Shown here one piece after another: positions 1 through 11,800 of a stretch of DNA of 64,000 nucleotides. Position 1 is the first letter of the stretch. Every line of letters starts with the position of its first letter. The position numbers were made by a program, and so were the translations under genes. The notes beneath the pieces are model-generated. The model saw nothing but the letters and a program-made list of their open reading frames with translations. It did not search any database and was not told the origin of the DNA. This stretch comes from Caprella mutica (taxonomy: Eukaryota > Arthropoda > Malacostraca > Amphipoda > Caprellidae). The stretch lies in the NCBI GenBank assembly GCA_947561585.1, contig CANNZV010001600.1, positions 62,001-126,000 on the forward strand, read 5' to 3'.

Positions 1-51
1 AACCACCGGTTAAGGGGTTAAGATTCTCACTCATCTTTTTTCCTGCAGGAC

Positions 52-3000
52 ATGTTCAATCGCCCAAATCCTGAAGAGAGACTTTACAACATCGAGAGAA
101 AATTACGCCAGCAAACATGCGGTATTGTTTTCCTCAGTATCCTTTCGATACTGGGAGTAGCGGCAGCTATTCTCATACCAATATTCCTCGTAAGATATTC
201 AGAATAAAGAAAACCGTGATATAAATCATGAGACATTGGTTATTGCTCTAAAAATCATAGATCCCGAAAATATTAGAGACGGAAGAGAATTAAACAGTAT
301 TGAATCGTTCTAAACAAGCGGTATATATAGTATTCGATACCTTTTCATTTCTTCTATGATATTCTTAAGATCCATATGATTATATTGTCACAGCCTTAGT
401 TATAATGAATATAATTAGTTAAATTACTAACTAGTTTTTTTCTCGATTTCAGCCACTTGGTCCATGCTGCAATGGTGGTGAAACTCTTTTCAGTCAGGTA
501 CAGTTAGAAAAAAATTTACAAAGAAAAACCACTAATATAACTTAAATATAGTACAAAATACGAAAAGAAAAAGTATATTACTAGCTTTAAGAATTTTATC
601 AATTGCGCGCTTTTATTTCCAGCCCTGATCGGAAATTTGCCTAACCCCATCAATTCACTTAGAAATGTATAAATCTTGAATTATTATTGAAGAATTTATC
701 AAATAATATGTGATTTAGCGTTTACTATAATGAATCTTAAAATAGTCTCTAACTATTTCGCTAACTCCACTAGTCTAATACAGTTCCTATAAATACTATA
801 TATCTTACAGCCTGAGCAAAGTGGTAGGTACAGAATGGAAGAGGCTGCGGTTGGTGATGCCCCTTGTTGTCAGCAGTTGAAGTCAGAAGCCACGACAGCT
901 TTGTTGCAGATTGAACAACAAATAAGTAACTTGGTTAGTGAAACTCTGGATTAAACTTTTATCTTAAACAGTCCTAAATTATTGTTTCCATAAAAAACTG
1001 ATTAACTAAAATGTAATCGTGAACTGTAAAGGAACATTTATGAATATAGAACTAGGTAATATCAGAGAAAAGAGTCTCCGCATGATGTTAATTTAACAAA
1101 TCACAGTTTTCTAATTTCCTATTGGTAAATTGGTCATCATGTACCAGACCAATTTTAATATATCTACAAGTATAAACCATTACAGTTAATAAAGTTTCTA
1201 TTTTTAAATTAGGAAACTATCAGAAATTCATTACGGATACACTTTTCTTTGACTGTACATAGAAATTTATTACTAAAAGAAACCTTTATTATGGGAATAG
1301 TTTACAACTTAACTTCATATTATTTTGCAGAAATCCGAAAACGGGAATACTCTTTTCAAGCACGAGACCAGTTTGTTGGAATTGAAGATGTTTATGGAGA
1401 AGTTGCAGAAGGTAATTAACAGGTAAAATAGGCTGGTAGGAATAGACTCGGGAATTGGATTCTGATTATTCGTGTCAGCCTTTTTTCCCTGCTCAAATAT
1501 CAGAAGATTTCTTCTATCTATAATTCTATTCATTTTGATATAGTCATTAATTTAGTATTTTCTTTTCTATTTTCATTCTGATTTACATAATCTATTTATA
1601 GGATGATTTAAAGTTCAAGTATAACTTGGTTTACTTCAGTGTACAAAAATATTTTGGCCTTTTCAGAAATTCAAACATAGAAAGTAATTGGTGAACCTAC
1701 TCTCTCAAAACTACGACCTGTAGTTGTTTTCAATTATTTTCGTGTTAGCTGATATAAACCCTCTTAAAATATCACTTCTGATATTGGTGTATCATTAGTT
1801 ATTTTATATAATAACACATTCAATTGAAAATTTCATTATTCCAATTTTATACCTAATTGAGATAAACACAGTTAAAATTAGTTTATAAATTATGTTGACT
1901 ACAAGCAACAGCTGGCAGCCTTGCATGGAATCGCCGTTAGAGCAACATACGTCTCAGTATTTGGACACTTAGTTTGGCTCTCAGTTATTGAAAAGTGGGT
2001 GCTAAAATAGGACAATCAGAATTTTCCAAAATAAAGATTTGTTCATGTTCTATGGTAACGCCGGTTTTAGGAAAATTCGGTGTGGGAACTTTCAGTCTCG
2101 TATTGTAATGATCTTATTAAAAATTGTAAATTATGAATACTAAAAGTAAAATGTGTAGTGTATTTATTAAAAGCGGATAACATTCATAACCGTTGTAAAA
2201 TGATACGTAACATTAGTAATTTTGACATGATTTGGTATTTCTTCAACATGATATTTGACCGGAAAATTCAGTCTCGGAATTTTTGGTCTGAGGTATGAAT
2301 AAAAACTTATCAGTTATATGTATCTGGGACCGTGCCGCCCTTAAGCCCCCTCGCCAGATCATTAAAACGATCATGAAGTATGCAGTACAACAAACTAGCG
2401 GATGCAACAAACTACATAACGGTCATTTATGTTGAGAGTTTCAAATAATTTTCATTCATTCAGAGATCGAATTTTACAGACCGAAATTTCCGAAACCGTT
2501 TTTTCCGGCCACCGGCAATGCCCACCTTCAACTTACTAAATGTGTTCCCAATAATTGAGTGCCCTGATAACATTGCACTATCGGGCCAATATCGTTTAAA
2601 CGTTGGCAAAATAAATGCACGTTCAGGCATGGGCACGCCAATGCTATTACACACTGGACCAATGCAATGAAAACGACACTTGGCTAACGGTTGCCAAACA
2701 GCACTGGTCCAATGAAGGAAAACACTGCCCTGTAAACAACGTATATCGATTCGATTTCTTTTCGATTGCTGTGATATCGAATCGATAGATTGTTCCATCT
2801 AATCGACAGACCGTTGTTTGTAGGGTGGTTAACCAATCCAGTGATTTTTTGATGTACTAGTATATATATTATACTGGTCTACCGGTTCTATTTAGCAGTT
2901 ATCGCCAGACAATCAGAGAAAATAGGTGCAAACGATCTCTCCTAACTTTTATCACACCAAATAGCCAATTTAATATCCTCAATTAAGTATATTCTAGCAA

Positions 3001-4265
3001 TTTAGTATAAATAGGTCTTTTATCTCTTTAATTATTAATTTAACACTATATTTATTTCATTCATAAAAATGAGCTTGGACGCTAGTTAACTCATATATTT
3101 AGTATGAAAAGTTATTTTTCCGTCTGAAATAATTATTAACATTGAAAATTATACTTTCTATTTAATTTTAAATAGAATTATATTATTATCTGGTAAAAAT
3201 AGCGTACGTAAAAATAAAGTTTCGAGTTTGAATAGGCAACTAATCTATTTATTTTTTTCTGACTTCGATCTGTAAAATGTATTTGTAGGACAGTTAATAC
3301 ATTGTTAGAAGTAAGTGTTGTCTTCTCGTGTTCTGTATAGTGAAATCTAATTAATACACCTGTTATATGAAAATAGTACTGATCGTAGACATGCACGGCA
3401 TCGGCACCGTTAAGAATTGCCGGTACCAACAAGACGTTTATACGTGGTTATACTGTTCTGGGCCGGTGGACATCCGTGAGGTGTGCCAATGTCGGGCCTT
3501 TGCTGGTCCAATACACCGAGACCAGCATGACAGCGTTGACCCAGAGTTTCGTTCAGAATTGGACCAACGTTGGCCCAACATTGTAATGTTTTCTGGGTGG
3601 CTACAGTAAATTACAATGGGTTTCTACATAAATGTGTTAATCGTCATTATGTTTGTATTCTTTCTTTCTCAACAATTGGAAAAGACTTTTCATCAGCTCA
3701 CTATAGGAGTAAATTCACTGTAAAATTTTAGGTAGCCAACACCGCTGAGAAATATTTTTGGTCAAAGCCGTAACCATCGACCTTTGCAAATGATTATCAC
3801 TTTTTTAAAACATGAATGGAAGTATTAGATTTTCCTGAAATAAATGTGAAATATAAAAAATAGGTAATGCACATGACGAAAAGGATTAAAATGAATATTT
3901 TTCCCTCTATGAACTGTGCGACAGTATAGCAATTTTCTGAGTAGGAACTAAATAAACTTGGTATATATCAATGAACTTAACAAAACTTCCGTTTTCAGTC
4001 TATAAACAAAGTTAAGAAGGAGATGGTAACTGAACGGAAAACCGAAAGCAAACCTGACGCTTTAAGCAGTGGAGATGCTCTAGACATAATAACTGACGAC
4101 GAAGAGATGTCAGAAGGGTCTGGAGACTCTAAGAACATGGGTGACTCTTTCCGACCTGCCGATTGCTTCGTTTACTCCAGACCTATGTGTCCAGACGACT
4201 GCATCGAAGATAAGATCAATTCGAGAGGTTGTACAGTGCCAGTTTGTTGTGGAATTTCCACCTAA
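52..4265 (+). CDS. Unrecognised type II membrane protein with Cys-rich C-terminus (five exons)
   Basis: I do not recognise this family. Hand-spliced exons are 52-189, 453-497, 811-933, 1331-1411 and 3999-4265, each flanked by AG/GT sites. All four introns are phase 0 and the frame stays open, giving about 217 aa. An acceptor AG ends at 48, so ATG 52 lies 3 bases into its exon. I take it as the start after a noncoding exon, but coding sequence upstream of the window is possible because GAC before it is in frame. Residues 1-22 are charged (cytoplasmic if type II). About residues 24-46 form one hydrophobic membrane segment. CC pairs sit at 51-52 and 80-81. Residues 82-140 look amphipathic/coiled-coil, 145-180 are acidic, and the tail has Cys at 185, 193, 197, 207, 212 and 213. 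The inferred topology is a membrane anchor, a stalk and a small disulfide-rich outer domain. Function unknown. Confidence 0.72.
2315..2420 (-). repeat. Fragment of dispersed repeat family A, in intron 4 of the membrane-protein gene
   Basis: Read on the minus strand, this matches the interior of the elements at 36961-37403 and 40391-40825. Shared landmarks are CTAGTTTGTTGTACTGCA, then CTTCATGAT, then a C-rich tract and a TATATGTATA-like stretch. Both ends of the family seem to be missing, so this is an internal fragment or a decayed copy. It lies far from the exon borders. Confidence 0.6.
2520..3605. repeat. Decayed repeat-like sequence in intron 4
   Basis: Two GC-richer patches (about 2500-2760 and 3440-3605) stand out from the AT-rich intron. 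They share short motifs such as GGGCCAA, CGTTGG and TTGGTCCAA with palindromic character, for example GGACCAACGTTGGCCCAAC near 3561-3579. This resembles old terminal or subterminal repeats of a DNA element. No protein-coding remnant is recognised. Boundaries are approximate. Confidence 0.3.
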
Positions 4266-7200
4266 ACATAAGTTAATAATCCAACCTTTCTATTGACACT
4301 ATTATATACTTATATCGTACTATATGCATTTTCTTTGATTTTTGACAGTTAGAGTATGTGTCCCAGAAAAAGGTATGCTAGGACCTTATAGAGGACTGAC
4401 TATGTGCTGTATGTTAATAATTGTAGTAAGATGGAATCGCATGATTGATCTTGAAAACATTTTAAATTGAACAAGTTGACTTCTGAAATTCTTATGTCAT
4501 TGAAATCAGGCGTAATTCTCTAACCTACATCGGGCTTTTCATATCATAACCTGCGCTTAAATTTAAAATATTATTCTATTTCTTCAGTTAGGTACTTTGG
4601 AAGTCAATTTAAATTTAAGAAACAAAAGGTATAATATCAAAAAAATACTAATAAACATTCATGTTTATGTATAGCTAGTTTTAACTCAAGTTTCGATTTA
4701 TCAAACGGTTTTAAATTTTTATTCATGTAACAAAATAAATGGTTATTTAACTATTAATTTAATTGGTAAATAAATATTAGATATATGTTTCCTTACATAA
4801 TATAAAAACATGGAACTGTTTGATGGCTCGGAACTTTACCCTATATATGTTTATTATAGCCATTTAATAAATTTAAAACAGGTGAAGGAAACTAACATCG
4901 AAATGTAATAATCTTTATTTAAATTGGAAGTCGAAAAATTCCAGAAAAATAGAAATCTATAAACTATTTCAAATGAGCTGAACTCAGAATTTCATTTTGG
5001 AATTTAACTACTATATAAAATTTACATTTAAAACTAGATTAACAATAGTCTAACTCTATAATAAGCTCCAAGTGTAATCTAACTTACTATTATATTTATT
5101 TTAGATGTAACAATGGATCTTAAAATAATTAGAAATAAATAATTTTTTGAACACAACTTTTTTGTTTTATGTACATGTATATATTGCACTGTTGAAGAAA
5201 TTATTGTATTCAAAATTGGGCCCCAACCACCAAAAAACATATGAACAATATTTTATTTAGAACTTTAACTGCTTTCAAATATTTGATTAATTATATAGTC
5301 AAATTCCATCTGTTTTTGGCTGATTGTAAAATGATAACAAATGAATTGGTAGAAATTTCCGTATTTGTAGGAAAAGAACATTGTGCCAAGTTGTGATTTG
5401 AGAATATTGATTTGAGAGGCTGTTTTAGTATTTGTAGTTATAGGGGTCTTAGTGTTCTGATTTTCTTGGGTAAGTTTCAGGTTGTAAGACGGTTACACAT
5501 TTTCGATCATGTAAGATAAAAAATAAGTAATTATTATTGTTTAATCTTATTTTATTAAGTACATTATACCTTCAACTTTGCAAGTAACATGGGTAACAAA
5601 AAAAAAAGTTAAATAAAAATTATTACTTATTTTTCTAAAATGATCGAGAATTGGGAACCGTGCGATAACTCTAAAATTACTCTCGTTATATTTGGAAACT
5701 CTTTAAATAGAATAATAATTCATTTACTTTGTGCGGTGTAAACTCCGAATAGCAAATTACAGATTATTTGTTCAAAAGAGATGTAAATAAACTCTTAAAA
5801 AGTATAAGGAGAAGTCACTATTCGTTCATACGAACACTATCACTTAATCAATAATATCTACAGGTTCAAACATTTACTCTTTCCAATTAAGTTTCCAGAT
5901 CAAAAGGAAGAAACTCATGAAATTTGGATTGTGGGACTGTCTCAGTAAATTATGTGAGTTATACCGAGAGTGATCTCATAGAAAACGGCAGGGCGAATGT
6001 CATAGAAAACTTACACTTTTCAAGGGGAATCTCTGTTATTTTCGTTGCTTGTCAATCGACTTAAAAGGAAGAGAGTAAAAGTTTAATAATTACCTCAAAA
6101 CGGAATACAATTATACTTTAAAATAAATAAATAATATAAAAAAGAATGAGAAAATGGAGGAGTCATAAATAAAAGTTATGTACAAATACAAATAAAGATA
6201 AAATTACACCACAGCACCCTAATCTATTGATCATGATACAATTTAAATCAATTTTTTTCCATTTGTTTCAAAAAACATTAGTCAATCAGCATGCAAATTC
6301 AAATCAATGTTTACCTTGCATCTTTCTAAACAATAATTTATTTAAAAGAAATCTACCAAGAGAATCATAAATAAGATCTTAAAAGCGGTGGGAATCTCAA
6401 TAACAATTAGCTAAAACTCCTAATATATTCTACACAAACATACTTAACTCATGCTTAGTAAAAGTGAATTCATTTTTCAAATTATTGCAATTGGTTTTGT
6501 TGATGTTATTTTTTATTGCCTCTCAAATTTAAAGGTGGGCCAAAGAAGTTGGTTCCCACAAAGAGAATAGAAGATTTTGTAAGGAAAAAAGCTACTCTAT
6601 AAAGATAAATGTTTATTCTTTTACAAGCGTACTAATAGCTGCAGTTTTGTAATACACTAAACTTATTTAAATGCAAATTGGTATGTCAAAAATAAGGCCA
6701 TTAAAATCTCGGTATATCTTTATGTACTTATTTTGATGCATAAAAGTAATAACTTCAACAGTTCGTTTTGTACAGAGGAATCATTTTCAAATTTGAATTC
6801 ATATTTACAATTTTTCAATTGATTTTGATAAGTATATTTAGGACATATCTGTTTTAAAGAAATTATATTTAATTAACTAATCAATGGATTTTAGATTCTC
6901 CCCAGATTTAGAGCAATTTTTATTTATTTTTTAACATTTTATAGTTTTGTGCCTCACTGTAACTAACCAGTCCGGCTCATGACCCACATAACAAATGGGT
7001 CGACTTAACTCTCTCCCATTGAATTCCTACCTACACCATTCAGCCATTTCATACACTCTCATAAATTGCACTTTGTATTCAATGATTCCTACCGTCAGAT
7101 CTTCTTACGAGTCATTAGATAGTCATTTCATTTATGATATGGATAACACTTGCCATAAAAAGCTGTCTTCGACTCAACGTTCATGTCAGCCAACAATAAA

Positions 7201-7416
7201 TAAGACATAAAAATAATTGTCATTTTGATTTAGTACGCATGACATAGTTTCAATTATACAATCAAACGCATACTCCAGACAAGTTTACTTTTTATCTCAG
7301 TAGGTAATAATAAATATTGTACAATACCGTTGCTAGAGATTACACTTGGCATCAAAATGTCAATTACTTCTCGGTCGATCATAAACACTGAGATTATTGG
7401 TTACTCAAACACTATT
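4266..7416. other. Convergent intergenic region, AT-rich
   Basis: Between the tail-to-tail membrane-protein gene (+) and zinc-finger gene (-). It should hold both 3'UTRs. On the minus strand, AATAAA-type hexamers (TTTATT on +) occur near 6920-6928, about 490 bp past the zinc-finger stop. Beyond poly-A/T runs I see no gene, RNA or ordered repeat. Confidence 0.5.
4734..4739 (+). terminator. Candidate poly(A) signal AATAAA of the membrane-protein gene
   Basis: First clear AATAAA found downstream of the stop codon at 4263-4265, about 470 bp away; another AATAAA follows near 4768. In sequence this AT-rich such hexamers are common by chance. Confidence 0.25.
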
Positions 7417-8772
7417 TCAATCTCGACCCCCTCTTTTGTGAATTTGGTAGTGTTTGAGTAGATGAGCCTTCTGTCTGAATGCTTTGCTGCAAGTCTCACA
7501 TCGGAAAGGTTTTTCACCCGTGTGTGTTCTCAAGTGAACCTTGATGTTGGATTTATTGAGGAAACCTCGGTTACAGACACCGCAGTGATGTATTGGCTTA
7601 TCTTTAGTCCCTTCCGTTCGTATAGCTAATTTTGAACTTTTCGAAATTCTTGTGCGGTTTTTGCCTTTAAAATCACCGTATTCATAGCCCAACTGAGTAG
7701 AAGATAGGTCTGAATCTGGAGAACCCAATTGAGTGTGGTCCAAGTATCGATGATCATATTTGCTAACCAAGAGGTCGTCAGTTGTTGAGACGGCGTAGTT
7801 TCCAGAATCATTGGAGTGTGGAGACGACTCTTTACTCTGGTAATAATTTCTGCTGACGAACAATGAATCAGGCTTCATGAGACTGTTATTAAGGCTGCAT
7901 AGAGTGTCCTTTTGAGGTTGAGTCAATTTGTTATACAGGATTGGTTGAGTTTTCTGGTAATTATCTTCTGGCATGGATAATCCATGAAGATAACTGGTAT
8001 TATTGTTAGTTCCTGCAGCTAGAAGTGCCTGCAGAGAACTGTGGATAGGTTGCTGTACGTGCTGATGAAGATTATGATGGGTCAGAGTATATTCTCCATT
8101 TAACGTAGTGGTTGATGACAGTTGACTTGAAGAAATGTCAAGATGTGATAAATCTGATGGAGATATGCTTGAATTGATAGCGGAATCCGAAAGTTCATTT
8201 TTATTGACATCCAACATCAACCAATCATCAATAGTAATGGAAGATTCAGGAAGTGATGGTTCGATTTGATCGTTAAATGTGATTGGTTGGGTTGGAATAC
8301 TCGTATCCGTGTTGGCGCATCCAATCATCGACGCTAAGTCATCAATATCATCAGCGCCGACAAAATTATCTGACTCCTCTTGCTTCACCGATATTGAAGA
8401 CGACAAAGGAGAAGTGGTAGTAGAAACAGGTTCAGGGGTGCCACTGTAACCCAGAAAAGTATTGCTAATAAGAGCCCCTTTGTACAGATGTCCACTGGAT
8501 ATTTCATTGGACATAGAATCTGATTGGCCGAAAGAGGTATCAGGAGATCCACTGAAATAGTCAATTGGCTCCAGAGGCTTGAGTTCAGCCAGAGTGTTCG
8601 ACGAGTAGCCATCGGATTTGCTGCTAATCACGAAATTTTCGAAATTCGACTCAATGGAGGCCTTGGCCTCACCAGACGAATTAACGCCGCCATGGCTGTC
8701 GAAAAAGTCATCACTGTTCCAAGAAGAACGTATAGAGTCGCTTGTAAACATGGGACGGGATTCAATTTTCAT
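7417..8772 (-). CDS. C2H2 zinc-finger transcription factor, two C-terminal fingers (451 aa)
   Basis: Intronless 451-codon frame. ATG is taken at 8772 because an in-frame TGA (8829-8827) lies upstream in the same exon. Two canonical fingers lie at the extreme C-terminus. Finger 1 has C397, C400, H413, H417; the linker is TGEKPFR; finger 2 has C425, C428, H441, H445; a basic KRGGRD end follows. Helix residues -1/3/6 are N/N/V and Q/H/K. The first 390 residues are low-complexity, rich in Ser/Thr/Asn/Gln. They hold acidic-hydrophobic segments [10 protein letters not shown] (141-150) and IDDWLMLDV (181-189) that look like activation domains, a VKQE SUMO-type site (129-132) and a His/Gln patch (232-244). 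A nuclear sequence-specific regulator is inferred. I could not place it in a named family: no BTB, ZAD or SET domain, and only two fingers. Confidence 0.9.
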   Translation of the reverse strand: MKIESRPMFTSDSIRSSWNSDDFFDSHGGVNSSGEAKASIESNFENFVISSKSDGYSSNTLAELKPLEPIDYFSGSPDTSFGQSDSMSNEISSGHLYKGALISNTFLGYSGTPEPVSTTTSPLSSSISVKQEESDNFVGADDIDDLASMIGCANTDTSIPTQPITFNDQIEPSLPESSITIDDWLMLDVNKNELSDSAINSSISPSDLSHLDISSSQLSSTTTLNGEYTLTHHNLHQHVQQPIHSSLQALLAAGTNNNTSYLHGLSMPEDNYQKTQPILYNKLTQPQKDTLCSLNNSLMKPDSLFVSRNYYQSKESSPHSNDSGNYAVSTTDDLLVSKYDHRYLDHTQLGSPDSDLSSTQLGYEYGDFKGKNRTRISKSSKLAIRTEGTKDKPIHHCGVCNRGFLNKSNIKVHLRTHTGEKPFRCETCSKAFRQKAHLLKHYQIHKRGGRD

Positions 8773-8898
8773 CAGGGGAAGAAAAACAGAGTTTGAAGTG
8801 GGCTGGGCGAAGAGAGGGAATCGATTTCAGTCAAAGTCATGTAGAGTGGTCCTTACTTTTCAAAGAATTTATGAGATCATGAGATGTTATACACACCT
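8773..8898 (-). other. 5'UTR part of the zinc-finger exon and its splice acceptor
   Basis: On the minus strand a pyrimidine-rich tract with a CTAAC branch-like motif and TTGCATTTCAG precedes 8896. The AG is at 8898-8897. The exon therefore probably starts at 8896, with 124 bp of leader before ATG 8772 that include an in-frame TGA. At least one noncoding exon must lie further upstream (higher coordinates). Confidence 0.6.
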
Positions 8899-11800
8899 GA
8901 AATGCAAGAAAGAGGGTTAGTTTTTGTTTTCAATGTATGCTGATTACAAAATATATATAAAAAAAAGTCAAAATATATCAGATACTTCAATTATTCAGTT
9001 AGTACAAGCATGTGTTTCAAACAAAGTTAGATAGGTTAAAATAGTGAATTCACTAATTTATCTTCCAAGAAAAAGGAAATAATTGATGATAAATCTCTGA
9101 TTCAGTAGACCACAAATATTTGGTAATCAGGTACAATCCAACCGGTTAATGTAAGTAAAATCCCAATCAGAAAAAAAAACATAAACATTTTAATGGTCAA
9201 ACAGGACCTGAAACCTCATTCCTTAATGCCCATACGACAGTTAAAAGATCAAATTGTTTTTTAAGTAAATCAAGAAGGAAGGTTATTCAGGAACAAGCCA
9301 GCTCTAGCTACCTAGCTCTAATATCGCAAGCGCATATACATTAGAAAGTGTCAGTAGTTGAGATCGATGCTGCTGTACTCGCATGTACTCATTCTTAGGA
9401 GTTCAATGGCCTATGACTAACTTTCTTTTTGCTTGTGTGCAGCTGAGCTGCCCTAGATACTCTCTCTTGGTTGTCAGAGAGAAGGAGGAAGCCCTCTGGC
9501 AATCGGCGTTAGAGTAAGGGAGCACGGAGAACACATTGCGTATAAGCTGAAATCGAAATTACTATTCCAGTCGGCTGGTTAAACGAGGTGATGAAAGAGA
9601 AATTCCTTTAGGATATGATTATTATAGTCATAAATTTTCCATCTTGATTAAAACCAGTTTCTACCATATCGTGATTGAATTATCAGACTGCGAAAACTCA
9701 CTTGAAAAGTCGTTATTTTTTCACGGTTACCTACTTTCTCAATTACACTTTTATTTAAAGTGACAAACGGTAGTACAATGCTTCGCTAAATTAATCTCTA
9801 TAATCATTAAAGACATTGTAATTGTGGTTCATTTCGCTCTCACAATAGATTATTGAACGCAGATTACACGCTTTCTTAAATAATGACTTGTATTGTTCTC
9901 CCATAGAGGGGTTTGTGCAAAGCGGTTTTATATGATGTCAGAGGGTACAAAATTTATAATTGTTAATTCTCAGTTCTGTTATTTGGATTATTGCAAATGT
10001 CAAGCCTCCCTAAGAATTTTCAGTTTAATTTATTCGTTATTGAACAATCAAACCTAAATAACCATCTTTGGGATTTCATATAAATATGGACTCATTTGAA
10101 ATTATTTTATAATTTTTGTCCGAAGCATTGATATATTAAAAAATTTATTTATTTTAAATATATAGGTCGGACATTTTTCCTGGGATAATATTTTCAGAAT
10201 CGGATTAATATGACTAAGATTTCAACCGCACCTTGAATTCTTTCAAGATTAAGATCAAGAATGAATGCAAATGACGGGAAAAAAACTCCACCTTTTCCTA
10301 TTGAGAGGGAAATTTAGTTTTAGATTTATTAATTCTAACTAACTAGTGCAAGCTATTTCAGGAAGAGAAAGTATTAACCAGAAACGAACTGAAATTTTGA
10401 GGAATTTCCCTTCGTTGATCATGTGAAGCAAGAGGAAATTACAGTTAACATGAGACAGCTCGGCTACTAGGATGCGAAAGTGATGGTAACCAGGTAATAT
10501 TTAGTGGAAAACACCATGAATTTACCACTAGTTTCTATGCGTAACGTCCTATCAAGTACCTAGTATTTAGTGAATATGATTTTTTGTCAAATCTTATCAT
10601 AAATATCCCTGTAGATTCAGGTAGAGTGGTAGAGTAATGTTTATAAATTATGCATAAGTTAGGATAGATAAGCTTTTTTCAATGATTTTAATATATAAAA
10701 AATATCCAGTGCTCTATTTTATGAGGTAGCCAGTGTCACGTTTGATTACTCTTTTAGTAAAATTTCAAATCAGTAAATTATAGACTATATGAAAAGAAAA
10801 GTTGGCACATAGATACAATTTTATTTTTCATGGCTTTAGAGCACCAAAGTCAGGCAAAGGTTGAGTCTCTCAGTGTACAAGCCCCTATGTAAGTTGCTTT
10901 CAATCTCTAAGTCCCGTTAACAACATTCGAAAGCTATACTTTCAGAAGCGTCAACAACGATGAAGGTTAGGGGAAGGTCATTCGCAGATAATTAACTTTC
11001 TCTGGTTCGACAAGAAGAATAAAGAAAGACGGAAAATTCTTGACTAATAAGAACTATAGAATTCGTAGATACTAGTATTTTATTCTCAACCAAAAGATGT
11101 TCGAAATTCTAATTTTAAGAAACATATTCAGTTTCTCACAACTGAGATCATGCGAAGTCCTTTTTCCGAATAAGGTAATTGGATCCTCCTAATCAGTTTC
11201 TTAATGATTGTGCCATACTGCATTATTAGGTCATTTCCTCGTTGATTTTCAACAGTGCATGACAGGAATGCTTAACGTTTTCTCATGGAGAGTCTTTTAC
11301 ATCATCAGAATTCGAAGGAGAAACCGAAAAGAGTTTTAGCGGTCGAGTGAAGGTCACACATAAACTTTCTTTCATCCGTTCGTTCTAACTAAAGAGGAAG
11401 AGAAAGCGAATACATGGCTTTAGGGAAACAACACATGGAATATGCACCGAACTGAGCTTTCTTTGTCCTATACGTACACTTATATGATTAATGCGAATAT
11501 ATGTACTTTTCACTTTAATGATATATCTTGCGGCTCTATTAAACATCTAGTTGTCGTATGAGCCGAAACGAAATACAATTTAGTACTGTTTTTGATTAGT
11601 AATTTGATAAGTACATCTATGCATAATCTACAAAATATTTTTACAGATATAATTACCGATTTTAGACCTATGGTTTGTTTCAAACTGGTGCTAATTTCTT
11701 ATTATCGGAAAGAGAAACTGCTGACTAAGAATATTCACCTACTGAATTATCAAATGGTTAATCAGCATATAAGTTTCCTCTAAAGAATAATTGCGGTTTG

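Noticed and set aside
2460..2798. 112-codon minus-strand frame in the membrane-protein intron
   Set aside because: Lies in a decayed repeat patch within an intron, with no recognisable domain or coding signature.
3367..3609. 80-codon plus-strand frame
   Set aside because: Same intron and repeat-like sequence; palindromic motifs explain its composition better than coding.
8524..8920. Plus-strand frames of 90-100 codons
   Set aside because: Antisense shadows of the zinc-finger gene.
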